DNA of 64,000 nt from Marinomonas gallaica (GCF_001639745.1 NZ_LTAX01000015.1:1-64000); one strand, 5' to 3'; numbered from the stretch's first letter, positions 35,242 to 44,765 are shown. A program made the numbers and translations. Notes: a model not told the origin generated them from the sequence alone.

Positions 35242-37359
35242 GTGTCTACTATTGAAGTATTAGCTCAAACGCTCAGCCAATATCTACCTAATGAACAGGT
35301 AGCCACGGTTAAGCGTGCGTATTACTACGCTGAACAGGCCCATGACGGCCAAAAACGTAAAAGTGGTGAGCATTATGTCACTCACCCACTTGCGGTCGCG
35401 TTTATTTTGGCCGACCTTCGTATGGATTGCGAAGGCTTGACGGCGGCACTTTTGCACGACGTCATTGAAGATACTGGCATATCACGCGAGTCCCTTGCCG
35501 AACAATTTGGCGAGGGTGTCGCAAGCCTTGTAGACGGTGTGAGCAAACTGACGCACCTAGAGTTCAACAGCCAACTCGAGAAACAAGCGCACAATTTCCA
35601 AAAAATGGCCATGGCAATGGCCGATGACATTCGTGTCATCATGGTAAAACTGGCCGACCGACTCCACAACATGCGCACTCTAGACGCCATGCCGGGTCAT
35701 AAAAAGCGCCGTATTGCCAAAGAAACCCTCGATATTTACGCACCCATCGCCAACCGTTTAGGTATGTATAATGTCAAAGTTGACCTTGAGTCCTTAGCAT
35801 TTGAAGCCTATTACCCAATGCGTTCACGCATGCTTAAGCGCGCAATCAATAAGCGCTATGGTCAACGTGATAAAGCGATGGAAAAGCTAGAAGATTTTAT
35901 CCGCTCTGAACTTGCCGCTGACTACATTGATTCGTCCATCAGTGTGCGTGAAAAGCACACCTACAGTATTTACCAGAAGATGCACAATAAACGTCGCTCT
36001 CTGGAAGAAATCATGGATGTTATGGGCGTACGTATTGTCACCGACCGGCCGGACAGCTGTTACCGTATTCTCGGGGTGATTCACGCTCTGTTTAAACCGA
36101 TCGAGGGTCGCTTTAAAGATTACATTGCTGTACCCAAGTCCAACGGCTATCAGTCTCTGCACACCACCGTGTTAGGCAATAATGGGTTACCGTTAGAAGT
36201 CCAGATTCGTACAAAAGAAATGGACGTGGTTGCAGTACAAGGTATTGCGGCTCATTGGACCTACAAGTCTCAGGGTCAATCTGGCGTCACGGCAACCAAT
36301 CATGAACGAGCAACGAAATGGGTAAAAAGCTTACTTGAGATTCAAGAGAAAGCACACAACCCGATGGAGTTCATTGATAACGTTAAGAGTGATCTTTTCC
36401 CTGACGAAGTGTATGTGTTTACGCCCAAAGGCGAAATCATTGAGCTGCCTTCTGGAGCAACACCCGTCGACTTCGCTTATGGTGTGCACACAGAAATCGG
36501 CAACACCTGTATTTCGTGTCGTATTAACCGCCGCTTAGCGCCGCTCAGTACGCAATTGGAAAGCGGTCAAACCGTGGAAGTTATCACCGCGAAAAGTGCC
36601 CAACCGAATGTCGCTTGGTTAAGTTTTGCGATCACCGGTAAAGCGCGCACCAACATTCGTCATTATTTGAAAACGAAGCAGCGTGAAAATGCGATTTCCT
36701 TTGGTTACCGCTTGCTGACCCGATCTTTGAATGCGTTTAGTACAACGATCGAAGAACTGTCCCAAGAGCAAGTTCAGCAGGTGCTGGATCATTACCAATT
36801 TGAAATCTTAGACGACTTGCTAGAGTCCATCGGTAAAGGTCGCCATGTCGGTTACGTGGTGGCACGACAATTATTCCCTGACTTTAAAGAAGAAGAACTG
36901 GTCACGCCTAAATCTTTCAAAGTGAATGGCTCCGAAGGCATGCTAATGTCCTTCGCGAAGTGTTGCTCGCCGATTCCAGGTGACCCCATTGTCGGCTACG
37001 TGCAAGTCGACAAAGGCATTATCATTCATCATCAAAGCTGCCCGAACATCCAAGACCACCTTGCCAACCCAGAGCGTTATATCCGCATGAGTTGGGGCAA
37101 GGAGATCGAAGAAGAGCTCAATGTCAGTCTCATCATTACCTATGTAAATGAGCGTGGTGCAGTCGCGCAAATCGCCAGCGCCATTACTGACACCGATTTC
37201 CAAGTATCAAACTTAGACATCATTGAGCGCGGTAAGATTTCTCGATTACGTTTGAACATCGCTATTTCAAGCCGCGTAGGCTTGGCCGATGTCATGCGTC
37301 GTATTAAAGCGATACGCTGTGTTGAAAAAGTGACCCGCGAAACGCTCGTGGGACGCTAA
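35242..37359 (+). CDS. spoT: Bifunctional (p)ppGpp synthetase/hydrolase SpoT
   Basis: 705 aa from a GTG start, with GAGGTGAG just upstream. The hydrolase HD domain (about 25-180) retains H48 and HD at 72-73 (LLHDVIEDT), so it should degrade ppGpp. The synthetase domain (about 230-350) has GRFKDYIAVPKSNGYQSLHTTV; TGS (about 385-450, VYVFTPKGEIIELPSGATPVDFAYGVHTEIG) and C-terminal ACT domains follow. The intact HD motif distinguishes it from RelA. Clustered with gmk, rpoZ and ridA. Confidence 0.96.
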   Translation: MSTIEVLAQTLSQYLPNEQVATVKRAYYYAEQAHDGQKRKSGEHYVTHPLAVAFILADLRMDCEGLTAALLHDVIEDTGISRESLAEQFGEGVASLVDGVSKLTHLEFNSQLEKQAHNFQKMAMAMADDIRVIMVKLADRLHNMRTLDAMPGHKKRRIAKETLDIYAPIANRLGMYNVKVDLESLAFEAYYPMRSRMLKRAINKRYGQRDKAMEKLEDFIRSELAADYIDSSISVREKHTYSIYQKMHNKRRSLEEIMDVMGVRIVTDRPDSCYRILGVIHALFKPIEGRFKDYIAVPKSNGYQSLHTTVLGNNGLPLEVQIRTKEMDVVAVQGIAAHWTYKSQGQSGVTATNHERATKWVKSLLEIQEKAHNPMEFIDNVKSDLFPDEVYVFTPKGEIIELPSGATPVDFAYGVHTEIGNTCISCRINRRLAPLSTQLESGQTVEVITAKSAQPNVAWLSFAITGKARTNIRHYLKTKQRENAISFGYRLLTRSLNAFSTTIEELSQEQVQQVLDHYQFEILDDLLESIGKGRHVGYVVARQLFPDFKEEELVTPKSFKVNGSEGMLMSFAKCCSPIPGDPIVGYVQVDKGIIIHHQSCPNIQDHLANPERYIRMSWGKEIEEELNVSLIITYVNERGAVAQIASAITDTDFQVSNLDIIERGKISRLRLNIAISSRVGLADVMRRIKAIRCVEKVTRETLVGR

Positions 37360-37401
37360 TCAGACAGCGTTCATTGAATCATTCTTTAAGGACTTTAAAT
37401 C

Positions 37402-37788
37402 ATGGCTAAACAAGTAATTTTCTCTGAAAACGCTCCAGCAGCGATCGGTCCATACTCTCAAGCAGTTCGTGCTGGCAATACTGTTTACCTTTCTGGTCAG
37501 ATCCCATTGGTTCCAGAAACAATGGAAGTGATCAGCGACGATGTCGCTGATCAAACGACTCAGGTGTTCAAAAACCTACAAGCCGTATGTGAAGCAGCGG
37601 GTGGTTCTCTAAAAGACATCGTTAAGCTAAACATCTACATGACTGACCTAGGCAACTTCGCTCTAGTAAACGAAGTCATGACTAAGTTCTTTGTCGAACC
37701 TTACCCTGCGCGTGCAGCGTTAGGTGTTCGCGCATTGCCAAAAGGCGTTGCCGTTGAAATCGAAGGTGTATTGGTTCTAGAAGACTAA
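37402..37788 (+). CDS. ridA: RidA family enamine/imine deaminase
   Basis: 128 aa, typical YjgF/Rid[31 protein letters not shown] and [22 protein letters not shown] with the catalytic Arg. It hydrolyses reactive 2-aminoacrylate formed by PLP enzymes. It follows spoT after 42 bases, a common gammaproteobacterial arrangement. A strong terminator closes the operon. Confidence 0.95.
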   Translation: MAKQVIFSENAPAAIGPYSQAVRAGNTVYLSGQIPLVPETMEVISDDVADQTTQVFKNLQAVCEAAGGSLKDIVKLNIYMTDLGNFALVNEVMTKFFVEPYPARAALGVRALPKGVAVEIEGVLVLED

Positions 37789-37800
37789 TTCCAAAACCTT

Positions 37801-37836
37801 AAAAAAGGCGCTTAGAGTGATCTAAGCGCCTTTTTT
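37801..37836. terminator. Bidirectional terminator between ridA and the SDR gene
   Basis: AAAAAAGGCGCTTAGA pairs with TCTAAGCGCCTTTTTT around a GTGA loop. It ends in T runs on both strands and serves the convergent genes on either side. Confidence 0.92.
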
Positions 37837-37840
37837 GGGT

Positions 37841-38713
37841 TTATAACTGGGTGTTTCTTTGTGCCAACCAGGCTTGATAGTCCGGCAACATACTTTCATA
37901 ACCCGAAATATAAGAGGGATAGTCTGGGCGCCATCCGAGCGTTTTCAGTGTCTGCCCGACGATACGCTTACCGCGGCTGGGTAAATAATCGGTAATGCTA
38001 ACCGTATCTGGTAACGGTGGTGGTACCTGCAGACGTGCCGATAACCAAAGCTTCACTTCCCACATTGACGCGGGATGCCCGTCACTGGCAATGATATGAG
38101 CAGGTAATGTTTGATCTGCTAGCATGTGCTCACCTGTGATGCACAAGGCGCTCACCACATCGTCCCGATGAATACGATTGGTCCACTGGTTCAGCGACCA
38201 AGCCTCACCACGATGCACACCTTCGATTAGGCGATAGCGGCCAGGGCCATAAATACCGGAGCAACGCACGGCTGTGGCCGAGAAGTTCTCTACCAGTATG
38301 GCTTCGGCTTGTAGGATTTTCTCAGCCGTTGGTGATGCCGCGACGGCAGGGCTGGTGTCATCAATCCATTCACCTCGACTTTCGCCATAGACACTGGTGC
38401 TGGAGACAAAAATCACTTTGGGCGGTGTCGTTCGGCCTTTAAACCCGTCAACAACGGCCTGAGCTGTGTCGACATAAGCAGCTTGATAAGCCTCTGCTGT
38501 GCGTCCTGAAGGTGTCATAATTAAATACACCAAGTCCGCCTCCGGCCAGTCCTTTGCCGACAGTGTCGTAATGTCTTGGGTGATGCCTTTGACTCCTTCC
38601 GGAAATGCAGTTCCAGAACGGCGAATGCCGGTTACCTCTGCCCCCTTCGCGACGAAATGACGTGCCACCCCTTGTCCTAGGTCACCGCATCCTGCTATCA
38701 AAACCTTTGCCAT
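37841..38713 (-). CDS. NAD(P)-dependent epimerase/SDR family protein (YeeZ-like)
   Basis: 290 aa from the ATG at 38713 (MAKVLIAGCGDLGQGVARHF), preceded by GAGGGTG; a start five codons further up is less likely. The Rossmann motif GCGDLGQGVA is clear, followed by VIFVSSTSVYGESRGEW and SGIYGPGRYRLIEGV, the extended-SDR active-site region, with the usual YxxxK replaced or shifted as in YeeZ. Reaction unknown. It is divergent from oxyR. Confidence 0.8.
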   Translation of the reverse strand: MAKVLIAGCGDLGQGVARHFVAKGAEVTGIRRSGTAFPEGVKGITQDITTLSAKDWPEADLVYLIMTPSGRTAEAYQAAYVDTAQAVVDGFKGRTTPPKVIFVSSTSVYGESRGEWIDDTSPAVAASPTAEKILQAEAILVENFSATAVRCSGIYGPGRYRLIEGVHRGEAWSLNQWTNRIHRDDVVSALCITGEHMLADQTLPAHIIASDGHPASMWEVKLWLSARLQVPPPLPDTVSITDYLPSRGKRIVGQTLKTLGWRPDYPSYISGYESMLPDYQAWLAQRNTQL

Positions 38714-38809
38714 AACACCCTCAATCATTGCAATAAAAGCGTATATACTCAGAAGCAGTACACTTTATCAAATTATGTATTATCATAGTTAATACCAATT
38801 ATAAGGGTA

Positions 38810-39724
38810 ATGACTATGACGCTAACAGAACTCAAATACATCGTTATGCTAGCAGAAGAGAAACACTTTGGCCGAGCTGCAGAGCGCTGTCATGTGTCTC
38901 AGCCAACGCTCAGTGTAGCGGTTAAAAAGCTGGAAGACGAACTCGGTGCGGCCATTTTTGAGCGCAGTAAAAGCTCCGTGTACATTACCCCGCTGGGCGA
39001 ACAAATCATCGGCCAAGCCAAACGCGTACTTGAGCAGGCTAGCATGATTAAAGAACTGGCGTCATCTGGCAAAAACCAGCTCAACGGGCCTCTTAAAGTC
39101 GGTGCGATTTATACGATCGCCCCCTACCTCTTTCCTTCCATGATTCCTGAACTAAAACGCATTGCCGAAGGCATGCCATTGTCGATCGAGGAAGACCTTA
39201 CCGAGAACTTGCGTCCCAAACTGCGTAACGGTGCGCTGGATGCGATCATTGTCGCTCTCCCTTTTCGTGAGCCCGACGTCGTCACTCGTCCCATCTACGA
39301 AGAAGAGTTTGTGGTGCTCATGCCAAAAGATCATCCATGGACTTCTCTAGACCATATCAGCACCGATCAGTTGACGACGGACAATCTGTTACTGCTCGGT
39401 AAAGGTCACTGCTTCAGCGATCAAGTGATGGAAGCCTGTCCCTTGGTGGGCGAAGATGAATTAAACGATGGACATACCATTGTGAATGGCAGCTCACTGG
39501 AAACCATTCGTTATATGGTGTCTTCTGGTTTGGGGGTCACCGTGCTGCCTAAGTCGGCGGTCAGACATCTGGATGAAAATATGTTGGCCGTGCGTCCCTT
39601 TAAAAGCCCTGCGCCAAAACGTACCGTTGCTCTGGCATGGCGTGCCAGCTTTCCTCGCCCTAAGGCGATCGAATCCCTCAGTCAGTCCATTAAAGAGGCC
39701 TGTCAGAAATTGGATCTGGGATAA
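38810..39724 (+). CDS. oxyR: Hydrogen peroxide sensor/regulator OxyR
   Basis: 304 aa LysR-type regulator. HTH at about 4-62 (LKYIVMLAEEKHFGRAAERCHVSQPTLSVAVKKLE). The redox pair is visible as C201 and C210 (GKGHCFSDQVMEAC), with the same spacing as C199/C208 of E. coli OxyR, so disulphide-based peroxide sensing should operate. It sits 2 bases upstream of recG, as in Pseudomonas and relatives. It regulates catalase and alkyl hydroperoxide reductase genes in related bacteria. Confidence 0.94.
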   Translation: MTMTLTELKYIVMLAEEKHFGRAAERCHVSQPTLSVAVKKLEDELGAAIFERSKSSVYITPLGEQIIGQAKRVLEQASMIKELASSGKNQLNGPLKVGAIYTIAPYLFPSMIPELKRIAEGMPLSIEEDLTENLRPKLRNGALDAIIVALPFREPDVVTRPIYEEEFVVLMPKDHPWTSLDHISTDQLTTDNLLLLGKGHCFSDQVMEACPLVGEDELNDGHTIVNGSSLETIRYMVSSGLGVTVLPKSAVRHLDENMLAVRPFKSPAPKRTVALAWRASFPRPKAIESLSQSIKEACQKLDLG

Positions 39725-39726
39725 CC

Positions 39727-41808
39727 ATGGTCGACACATTGGAAATGCAAGACATCAAGGAGATCAAAGGTGTCGGACAAGCGATGGCAGACAAACTCGC
39801 CAAGCTAAACATCCACACCGTCCAAGATGCACTGTTTCATTTGCCCATTCGCTATCAAGATCGAACCAGTGTGGTGCCTATTGGGCAGCTAAGGTTTGGT
39901 GATGAAGCCGTGATTGAAGGCGAAGTCAGTGGCTGTGAAATAAAGATGGGTAAACGGCGCAGTTTAATCTGCCGATTGCGCGATCACTCAGGTTCCCTAT
40001 GTCTGCGTTTTTTCCATTTTTCTGCGGCACAAAAAAAACAGTTGGAACAATCGGGGCGTGTACGTTGCTTTGGCGAAATCCGGCGTGGCAGTACTGGGTT
40101 TGAGATCTACCATCCAGAATACAGCATTCTAAACGACGATGAGCCACACGAAGGCACCGACCAACTGACCCCAATCTACCCATTAACGGAAGGGGTTACT
40201 CAAACCAAGATACGCCAAATTTGTGAGCAAGCGTTAGAACGTCTAACACCACACAATCTGCGCGAATGGTTACCGGATACCATGCGTCAGCAATTTAGTC
40301 TGCCGCCCCTGTCGGACGCGATACATTTTTTGCACCATCCTACCAAGGGTACTGATTTAGAACAGCTTAAGCGTGGCGCTCACCCAGCGCAGTATCGTTT
40401 GTCATTCGAAGAGCTGATGGCACACCAACTGTCTTTAATCGGCAAACGCCAATTGGCCAAACACGATGTCGCAGTCAAAGTACCGGATATGGGCGCGCTG
40501 GGGCAGCAACTGATTGAAGCTTTGCCGTTTTCGCCGACTGGCGCGCAACAACGAGTGACCCAAGAAATCTTACAGGACCTCGGTACGGGCCATCCCATGC
40601 TGCGTTTAGTGCAAGGGGATGTGGGCTCAGGAAAAACACTGGTCGCTGCGCTTGCCGCCGCTGCCGTAGTCCAACAAGGCTATCAAGTGGCCGTCATGGC
40701 ACCGACCGAAATTCTGGCCGAGCAACACTATATTAACTTCAAGCAATGGTTTGAGCCGCTTGGCATCGAGGTCGCTTGGATGATCGGCAAACTTAAAGGC
40801 AAACAGCGCGAAGCCGAGTTGGAGCGGATTGCCTCTGGCAGCGCAGGGGTTGTCGTGGGCACACATGCCCTATTCCAAGAAACCGTCGTGTTCAAAGGTC
40901 TGGCTCTGGCCATCATCGATGAACAACACCGTTTTGGTGTACATCAGCGCATGGCCCTACGTGAGAAAGGCCTACAAGCAGGCTTCCAGCCCCATCAGAT
41001 GATCATGACCGCCACACCGATTCCTCGTACGTTAGCCATGTCTGCGTACGCTGACTTAGACTGCTCGGTGATTGACGAGTTGCCACCTGGACGCACACCC
41101 GTAAATACCATCGTGGTCTCCGATCAACGCCGGGATGAAGTCATTCAGCGTGTGCAACATGCCTGTGCCGAAGGGAAACAAGCCTACTGGGTGTGTACGC
41201 TGATTGAAGAATCTGAAGCGTTACAATGCCAAGCCGCAGAAGACGCCGCTATTTTATTGCAAGAGCATTTATCGGGGTTAACCATCGGGTTGGTTCATGG
41301 CCGACTCAAAGCACAAGAAAAAGCCGACATCATGGCGCGCTTTAAAGCTGGTAAGATTCAGCTTTTAGTCGCGACGACCGTGATCGAAGTCGGTGTCGAC
41401 GTACCCAATGCAAGCTTGATGGTCATCGAAAACCCTGAACGCTTGGGGTTAGCTCAGCTACACCAATTGCGCGGGCGCGTGGGTCGAGGGCAAACCGCGA
41501 GCCATTGTGTGCTCTTGTATCACGCTCCTTTAGGTCAGCAGGGCAAAGCGCGCCTCTCAACCATGCGTGAAACCACCGATGGCTTTAAAATTGCTGAGAA
41601 AGACTTAGAGTTACGCGGACCGGGTGAGTTGCTTGGCTCACGTCAAACAGGGTTACTAGAGTTCAAAGTGGCCGACCTGCAACGCGATAAGTCTTTGCTA
41701 GACGATGTTCAGAAAGCCGCTGCGATTCTTTATCACCATTATCCGGAGCATGTCTCACCTTTACTGTCTCGATGGTTGCCGCAGCACCAGCAATATCTCA
41801 ACGTCTGA
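39727..41808 (+). CDS. recG: ATP-dependent DNA helicase RecG
   Basis: 693 aa, same size as E. coli RecG. An N-terminal OB-fold wedge domain (about 60-150) is followed by SF2 motifs GDVGSGKT (Walker A), IDEQHRFGVHQR (DEQH box), MTATPIPRTLAM and QLRGRVGRGQ. The TRG-type C-terminus (ELRGPGELLGSRQTGLLEFKVADL) is present. It remodels stalled replication forks and Holliday junctions. It is translationally close to oxyR. Confidence 0.96.
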   Translation: MVDTLEMQDIKEIKGVGQAMADKLAKLNIHTVQDALFHLPIRYQDRTSVVPIGQLRFGDEAVIEGEVSGCEIKMGKRRSLICRLRDHSGSLCLRFFHFSAAQKKQLEQSGRVRCFGEIRRGSTGFEIYHPEYSILNDDEPHEGTDQLTPIYPLTEGVTQTKIRQICEQALERLTPHNLREWLPDTMRQQFSLPPLSDAIHFLHHPTKGTDLEQLKRGAHPAQYRLSFEELMAHQLSLIGKRQLAKHDVAVKVPDMGALGQQLIEALPFSPTGAQQRVTQEILQDLGTGHPMLRLVQGDVGSGKTLVAALAAAAVVQQGYQVAVMAPTEILAEQHYINFKQWFEPLGIEVAWMIGKLKGKQREAELERIASGSAGVVVGTHALFQETVVFKGLALAIIDEQHRFGVHQRMALREKGLQAGFQPHQMIMTATPIPRTLAMSAYADLDCSVIDELPPGRTPVNTIVVSDQRRDEVIQRVQHACAEGKQAYWVCTLIEESEALQCQAAEDAAILLQEHLSGLTIGLVHGRLKAQEKADIMARFKAGKIQLLVATTVIEVGVDVPNASLMVIENPERLGLAQLHQLRGRVGRGQTASHCVLLYHAPLGQQGKARLSTMRETTDGFKIAEKDLELRGPGELLGSRQTGLLEFKVADLQRDKSLLDDVQKAAAILYHHYPEHVSPLLSRWLPQHQQYLNV

Positions 41809-41909
41809 TCATAATTCGTAAAGTTAGTGTTGGTTTTTTAACCTAGTTGTCACATGATGACTGAAAGATACTCAACTGCGCTATCATAAGGACATAAGAG
41901 GAATCGCCT

Positions 41910-42626
41910 GTGACGACTAACAATGAATTATCCAGAGACATCGCCTTCTCTGGCCACTACAGTTACAAGATCCAAGACGACCGCGTCATCCTTTGCATCT
42001 CACAGATTACCAACCATCGTCCGCTTGACAACATTAGCGGTACGCTAGCGATTGAGCTTAAAGGTTATCATCAGGACGGCCACTATCTGGTGCTGGCCAG
42101 TACTACGATAGGGCAGCTGACAGGCCAGCATTTGCTAGCCGATTGTCACTATGACCTAGTCTTCCAAATGCCACCAGCAGGGTCATGGCAACTCGCTCTA
42201 GAAGTCCATGAATGGGAGGGTGAGCAGTACGTTTTAATGGACCAGCAGTTCTTCGAACAGCCTTATTACATCCCCGATGCAGTACCTTGCTCTGCTGAGG
42301 AAGGCCCCTCAGCCGCCACCGCTGCGCTAAAAGAAGAAATTCCGTTAACTGACGCACCCGTTGATCAGATAAACACCAAGGGCGAAAGCAAACCAGCTAT
42401 CCCCAAAGCGTCGAAAAAACCAAAAACGTCCACTGAGAAAAAAGCCAAAGCCAGCATAAATAAAAGCTCTCAAGAAGAACTACTGCGCGTTAAAGGGATT
42501 CCGAAAAAGGTAGTGAACGAGATGATTGAACAACGCCCTTTCTCATCATGGGAAGCCGTGCTACTAATCAAAGGCATGGGGCCAAAACTACTAAAAAAGC
42601 TACGCGATGGTTTAAAGCTAAACTAA
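41910..42626 (+). CDS. Hypothetical protein with C-terminal helix-hairpin-helix
   Basis: 238 aa from a GTG with AAGAGGAA upstream. An N-terminal beta-rich domain (about 10-115, IAFSGHYSYKIQDDRVILCISQITNHRPLDNISGTLAIELKGY) resembles no enzyme I can name. A lysine- and alanine-rich linker (about 130-185) leads to a ComEA-like HhH pair at the end (SSQEELLRVKGIPKKVVNEMIEQRPFSSWEAVLLIKGMGPKLLKKLRDG), which suggests DNA contact. It lies 101 bases downstream of recG. There is no signal peptide, unlike ComEA, so it is probably cytoplasmic. Confidence 0.7.
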   Translation: MTTNNELSRDIAFSGHYSYKIQDDRVILCISQITNHRPLDNISGTLAIELKGYHQDGHYLVLASTTIGQLTGQHLLADCHYDLVFQMPPAGSWQLALEVHEWEGEQYVLMDQQFFEQPYYIPDAVPCSAEEGPSAATAALKEEIPLTDAPVDQINTKGESKPAIPKASKKPKTSTEKKAKASINKSSQEELLRVKGIPKKVVNEMIEQRPFSSWEAVLLIKGMGPKLLKKLRDGLKLN

Positions 42627-42644
42627 GCGGATAGCCATAAACAA

Positions 42645-42668
42645 AAAACCACGCTAAAGCGTGGTTTT
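42645..42668. terminator. Bidirectional terminator between the HhH protein and the Lrp-family gene
   Basis: AAAACCACGCT (42645-42655) pairs with AGCGTGGTTTT (42658-42668) around two bases. The genes on both sides converge here. Confidence 0.88.
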
Positions 42669-42694
42669 GAATACGAAGCAACGCAGTTTGGATG

Positions 42695-43174
42695 CTAGGA
42701 AATTTGCACCACGGTTGTGTTTTTAACCTCTTCCATGGCCACGTAAGTGCGCGACTCCCTTACATGCGGTAATGTCAGCAAGGTCTCACCTAGTAAGTGG
42801 CGATACGAATCCATATTCGATACTCGCGCCTTCAATAGATACTCAAAGTCACCGGCGATCAAGTGGCACTCCAGAACTTCTGGAATCTCAGACACCGCCT
42901 CCTTAAATTCATTGAAGCCTTCGGGAGACGTTGTTTTCAAACGAATCTCCACAAACACTAGCAAGCCAGCGTCCACTTTACGCGGATCCACTAGCGCGCA
43001 ATAACCAGTAATGTAGCCATTACGTTCCAGCCGACGTACTCGTTCTAAGCAAGGTGTCGCACTCAAACCAACACGACTAGCAAGCTCAACATTCGATAAG
43101 CGTCCATTAATTTGCAGCTCGCGCAGGATCTTCTTATCCAACCTGTCCAAAGGCTTTGCAGACGTTTCCATCAA
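42695..43174 (-). CDS. Lrp/AsnC-family transcriptional regulator
   Basis: 159 aa. N-terminal HTH (DRLDKKILRELQINGRLSNVELASRVGLSATPCLERVRRLERNGYITGY) and C-terminal RAM/ACT-like effector domain (LLVFVEIRLKTTSPEGFNEFKEAV...ECHLIAGDFEYLLKARV). It is very close in pattern to global Lrp. It is divergent from the amino acid ABC operon across 568 bases, so direct control of that operon is plausible. A palindromic TGTGCA cluster lies in the shared region. Confidence 0.9.
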   Translation of the reverse strand: MMETSAKPLDRLDKKILRELQINGRLSNVELASRVGLSATPCLERVRRLERNGYITGYCALVDPRKVDAGLLVFVEIRLKTTSPEGFNEFKEAVSEIPEVLECHLIAGDFEYLLKARVSNMDSYRHLLGETLLTLPHVRESRTYVAMEEVKNTTVVQIS

Positions 43175-43368
43175 TATGAGTCTCTCCGAAGGTAACTGTC
43201 ATTTAATTTAGCGCGATTCTACCACGGGGCAAATAGCTTAGGAAAAATTAACCCATTAACTCCCTTCAAAAACTAACCAACATTCCTTACATCATCACAC
43301 TCTAACACCGCACCAAATGAAAACCAAAAGAATCAAGTAGCACCACCCCAGTACAGAAAGCGTCATTT

Positions 43369-43438
43369 TGTGCATTTATCCAACAGAAACTAAGCGTTTT
43401 CTGCATCAATAATGTGCAAATATTATTTATTATGCACA
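43369..43438. promoter_or_regulatory. Cluster of TGTGCA motifs including an inverted repeat
   Basis: TGTGCA occurs at 43369-43374 and 43413-43418, and its complement TGCACA at 43433-43438. The last two form an inverted repeat with a 14-base AT-rich spacer. They lie about 210-280 bases upstream of the sigma-54 promoter, a distance typical for enhancer sites. The binding protein (Lrp-like or NtrC-like) is undetermined. Confidence 0.4.
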
Positions 43439-43646
43439 AAACCTTCTCATTATAGCCAAAAACTATTAATAGAAAATAACTAATTCTCCTATATTAATCA
43501 CAGACATCAAAAAAAGGAAAAAAGTAGCATGAACCTAGTGATTTAGCCTTGACGAGAGGGGGTCAACAGTAATTCTATAAGGTAGTTCCGTGCTATTTCA
43601 GAAGATTGCACTAGACTAGAGAAACAACAAAAACAATTAATAATGT

Positions 43647-43661
43647 TGGCAAGAAATTTGC
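43647..43661 (+). promoter_or_regulatory. Sigma-54 (RpoN) promoter of the amino acid ABC operon
   Basis: TGGCAAGAAATTTGC matches the -24/-12 consensus TGGCAC-N5-TTGC with correct spacing (GG at 43648-43649, GC at 43660-43661). Transcription would start near 43673, about 70 bases before aapJ. Nitrogen control of such transporters is known in rhizobia. Confidence 0.7.
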
Positions 43662-43742
43662 TTTGAAGCTTTAGTGAAAGAATATTCAAAGATGAATCCA
43701 TTTTTGCACACATAACAACTAGTAATGCCTGGAGGCAAAATC

Positions 43743-44765
43743 ATGAAATCGAACGTTGGGAAAATTCTATCTACCGCTGCGATTGCTGCGACAATCAGCA
43801 CTGGTGCCGCGGCAGCAACATTGGACGATGTGAAAGCAAAAGGTTTTATCCAATGTGGGGTAAGTACAGGTGTACCTGGGTTTTCAAATGCAGACAGTAC
43901 CGGCAAATGGTCGGGTATTGACGTTGATGCTTGTCGCGCCGTTTCCGCCGCAATTTTTGGTGATGCAGACAAAGTAAAATACACACCTCTTTCAGCCAAA
44001 GAACGTTTTACTGCGCTTCAATCTGGCGAAATCGATATCTTGTCGCGTAACACAACATGGACTTACACCCGTGATGCGTCTCTTGGTTTAGACTTCACAA
44101 CGACAAACTTTTATGACGGCCAAGGTTTCATGGTACGTAAAGACTTGGGTGTAGAGAAGGCAATGGAGCTTGACGGTGCAACGGTTTGTACTGAGCAAGG
44201 TACAACAACCGAGCTAAACATGGCAGATTTCTTCCGTAAACACAACATGGATTATGTGCCAGTTGTTGTACAGAAAGCGGATGAAGCATTATCTGCTTAC
44301 GCCTCTGGTCGTTGTGACGTATACACAACCGACAAATCTGGTCTTGCCGCGCATCGCTCGAAACTATCGGATCCAAGCGCGCATATGATCCTTCCTGAGA
44401 CTATTTCCAAAGAGCCACTTGGCCCTGTTGTTCGTCACGGTGATAACCAATGGAAAGACATCGTCACTTGGACACTGTTCGTACAAATCAACGCTGAAGA
44501 GATGGGCATTAGCTCTAAAAACGTTGCCAAAATCAAAGCAGAATCTACTGATCCGGGCATTCGCCGTCTAGTCGGTGCCGAAGGTAAAATGGGCGAAGCA
44601 CTTGGCCTAAGTTCTGACTGGGCTTACAACATCATCGCTGAAGTGGGTAACTACGGCGAAGTCTTTGAACGTAATGTTGGTCCTGACACTCGCGTTGGTC
44701 TACCACGTGGTGTTAACAATCTATGGACTGAAGGCGGTGTACTATACGCGCCACCAGTACGTTAA
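43743..44765 (+). CDS. aapJ: General L-amino acid ABC transporter, periplasmic binding protein
   Basis: 340 aa from the ATG at 43743, with GGAGG 7 bases upstream; the earlier in-frame ATG at 43725 overlaps the ribosome binding site. A signal peptide (about 1-26, ending GAAAA) is followed by the family 3 solute-binding fold: TLDDVKAKGFIQCGVSTGVPGFSNADSTGKWSGIDVDACRAVSAAIFGD and LQSGEIDILSRNTTWTYTRD. It closely fits AapJ/BztA and should bind a broad set of L-amino acids in the periplasm. First gene of aapJQMP. Confidence 0.93.
   Translation: MKSNVGKILSTAAIAATISTGAAAATLDDVKAKGFIQCGVSTGVPGFSNADSTGKWSGIDVDACRAVSAAIFGDADKVKYTPLSAKERFTALQSGEIDILSRNTTWTYTRDASLGLDFTTTNFYDGQGFMVRKDLGVEKAMELDGATVCTEQGTTTELNMADFFRKHNMDYVPVVVQKADEALSAYASGRCDVYTTDKSGLAAHRSKLSDPSAHMILPETISKEPLGPVVRHGDNQWKDIVTWTLFVQINAEEMGISSKNVAKIKAESTDPGIRRLVGAEGKMGEALGLSSDWAYNIIAEVGNYGEVFERNVGPDTRVGLPRGVNNLWTEGGVLYAPPVR

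Larger units (their letters stand above)
43175..43742. other. Long divergent regulatory region between the Lrp-family gene and aapJ
   Basis: 568 bases without a gene. It holds a cluster of TGTGCA/TGCACA motifs (43369-43438) and a sigma-54 promoter (43647-43661), both listed separately. The remainder is AT-rich with no further structure I can defend. Confidence 0.6.

Noticed and set aside
41847-41855. TTGTCACAT resembling a Pho-box half upstream of the HhH protein gene
   Set aside because: A single half-site without a second repeat at the right distance; likely chance.
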